Positions 62,894 through 64,000 of a stretch of 64,000 nucleotides of DNA are shown here, piece after piece (within the stretch, counting starts at the first letter, position 1; each line of letters opens with the position of its first letter). A program made the translations under genes and the position numbers. The notes below the pieces were generated by a model. That model was given only the letters and a program-made list of their open reading frames with translations. It was not told the DNA's origin and searched no databases. This DNA comes from Anaerotruncus sp. MC2020 (GTDB taxonomy: Bacteria > Bacillota > Clostridia > Oscillospirales > Ruminococcaceae), in assembly GCA_000701945.1 (NCBI GenBank), contig KL370840.1, forward strand, positions 742,796 through 806,795. Direction: 5' to 3'.

Positions 62894-63693
62894 TATTCTT
62901 CGACATCGACGGCACACTCATCACTGAGGACGCCCGTCACCTTATCCCCGACAGCACCCGCAAAGCACTTGAACTTGTCAGGGCTAACGGGCATCTTACC
63001 TTCATCAACACGGGACGAACAACGTTCAACGTCCGACCGCAGGTGCGCGAGCTCGGCTTCGACGGGCTCATCTGCGGCTGCGGTACGTATATCGAGTTCG
63101 GCGGAGAGGTGTTGCTGTACAATCAGCTCACGCAGGAGCACTGCCGCAGGACGGCTGCTGCCGTGCGCGAGTGCGGAGTTACTCCCGTATATGAGCACAA
63201 GGACGGCTACTTCTTCGACAGGCTCGCTGTCCGCAATGCTGACCTCGAGGACTTCCTCGTCAGCTTCGTCGAGGAGGGCATTCCCGTCGACCGCGATATC
63301 TCCGACCCCGAGTTCATCTATGACAAGTTCGTCGTGTGGGAGAATCCACACGCAGATATGGAGCGCTTCCGCCGCGTGATAAGTCGTGACTACGACATGA
63401 TAGACCGCGGAAACGGCTTCTGGGAGAACGTGCCGCGCGGCTTCTCGAAGGCTACGGCTATGGACTTCATTCTCGATAAGCTCGGTATCCCGCGCGAAAA
63501 TGCCTACGCTATCGGCGACAGCATGAACGACCTGCCCATGCTCCAAGCCGTAGAGCACAGCATCGCTATGGGCGGCGCGGAGGTCATCTACCCGTATGTT
63601 TCATACGTCACGACTCCCATAGAGGAGGACGGCATCTATAACGCACTCGCGCATTTCGGACTTTTGCAGGGCTCTGCTCCGACGTCCCGCTGA
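62881..63693 (+). CDS. HAD family (Cof-type) phosphatase
   Basis: A 270-aa HAD hydrolase of the Cof/YkrA subgroup, which act on small phosphorylated metabolites. Motif 1 is IFFDIDGTL (nucleophile Asp) at the N-terminus, motif 2 is FINTGRT, and the late motif is AYAIGDSMNDLPML; the C2 cap lies between. The start is TTG at 62881, overlapping the subtilase end by 13 bases, with GGAAG 7 bases upstream. A GTG at 62890 is possible but would remove MQS. It is probably coupled to the protease, though no shared function is evident. Confidence 0.9.
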   Translation: MQSVIFFDIDGTLITEDARHLIPDSTRKALELVRANGHLTFINTGRTTFNVRPQVRELGFDGLICGCGTYIEFGGEVLLYNQLTQEHCRRTAAAVRECGVTPVYEHKDGYFFDRLAVRNADLEDFLVSFVEEGIPVDRDISDPEFIYDKFVVWENPHADMERFRRVISRDYDMIDRGNGFWENVPRGFSKATAMDFILDKLGIPRENAYAIGDSMNDLPMLQAVEHSIAMGGAEVIYPYVSYVTTPIEEDGIYNALAHFGLLQGSAPTSR

Positions 63694-63708
63694 GTTGTCA
63701 ATTTCAGC

Positions 63709-63737
63709 TTGATATTTTCCCGAGTTTGTGCTATACT
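63709..63737 (+). promoter_or_regulatory. nadE promoter
   Basis: TTGATA and TATACT are separated by 17 bases, 31 bases before the nadE ATG. Confidence 0.8.
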
Positions 63738-63768
63738 GTATTCAGATAATTCCAAGGAGGTCTCAGCT

Positions 63769-64000
63769 ATGAGCTACTCATTCAATGCGGAAAAAACCGC
63801 AAACGACGTCATCAACTGGGTGAAAACTTACTTCGAGAAGAACGCTTCCCCCTCTACCTACGCTGTTATCGGCATATCAGGAGGCAAGGACAGCTCCGTC
63901 GCCGCCGCAGTCTGCGCTAAGGCGCTCGGCAAGGACCGAGTCATCGGCGTGCTCATGCCACAGGGCGAGCAGGCGGATATCTCATTCAGCCACCTTCTCG
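63769..64000 (+). CDS. nadE: NAD+ synthase, cut by window end
   Basis: The first 77 codons of NAD+ synthetase, which amidates deamido-NAD using ATP and ammonia. AAGGAGG precedes the ATG. The read shows MSYSFNAEKTANDVINWVK and the ATP-pyrophosphatase P-loop AVIGISGGKDSSVAAAVC (SGGKDSS), then VIGVLMPQGEQAD. The N-terminus starts directly with the synthetase domain, so this is the ammonia-dependent form without a glutaminase domain. The rest lies beyond the window. Confidence 0.9.
   Translation, partial: MSYSFNAEKTANDVINWVKTYFEKNASPSTYAVIGISGGKDSSVAAAVCAKALGKDRVIGVLMPQGEQADISFSHLL

Overview
The window looks like chromosomal DNA of a fibre-degrading gut clostridium close to Ruminococcus (Oscillospiraceae). 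It is fairly GC-rich, with dense operons, AGGAGG-type ribosome binding sites and TTGACA-N17-TATAAT promoters. Four large secreted proteins carry type I dockerin modules, two of them behind Thr-rich linkers, so this is a cellulosome-type organism. The genus is inferred from gene content and style, not from a search.

Layout. 1-4.6 kb: minus-strand housekeeping operon (DUF951, prfA, tsaC, coaE, M18 aminopeptidase). 4.7-6.1 kb: an unknown protein and an S1-domain protein. 6.1-8.1 kb: pfkA and a GNAT gene. 8.2-19.4 kb: a long minus-strand run: rpe, rnfD-, rnfE- and rnfA-like genes, a membrane-anchored TIM-barrel protein, hprK, murB, rapZ, whiA, dnaE. 19.6-22.4 kb: rpsO and pnp. 22.6-27.1 kb: a YtrA-type GntR/ABC operon. 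27.6-31.1 kb: a dockerin-bearing pectin methylesterase/pectate lyase. 31.4-31.7 kb: four tRNAs (Val, Asp, Gly, Cys). 32.2-35.6 kb: greA, lysS and two small membrane-protein genes. 35.7-37.9 kb: an iron alcohol dehydrogenase and an epimerase. 38-43 kb: small unknown genes, a CotH-dockerin protein and a GNAT/HD pair. 43.4-47.5 kb: a flotillin and a SpoIIE-family phosphatase. 47.6-53.5 kb: glycogen operon glgBCDA. 53.8-57.8 kb: GH43-CBM22-dockerin-CBM22-CE1 xylanolytic enzyme. 58.2-63.7 kb: dockerin-bearing subtilase and a HAD phosphatase. 63.8 kb to the end: start of nadE.

The pectinase, the GH43/CE1 enzyme, the CotH protein and the subtilase are all exported and probably attach to scaffoldin cohesins encoded elsewhere. 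The sugars released would feed glycolysis (pfkA), the pentose phosphate pathway (rpe) and glycogen storage (glgBCDA). HprK would report the energy state.

The most unusual observation is the three-gene Rnf-like cluster. Its subunits align clearly with RnfD, RnfE and RnfA. However, three of the four cysteines that hold the intramembrane [2Fe-2S] cluster are serines, the RnfD flavinylation threonine is a serine, and no RnfB, RnfC or RnfG gene is adjacent. It looks like a repurposed Rnf membrane core. Several dispersed intergenic repeat families are also present, including a near-identical 115-bp element at the left edge and at 43.1 kb.
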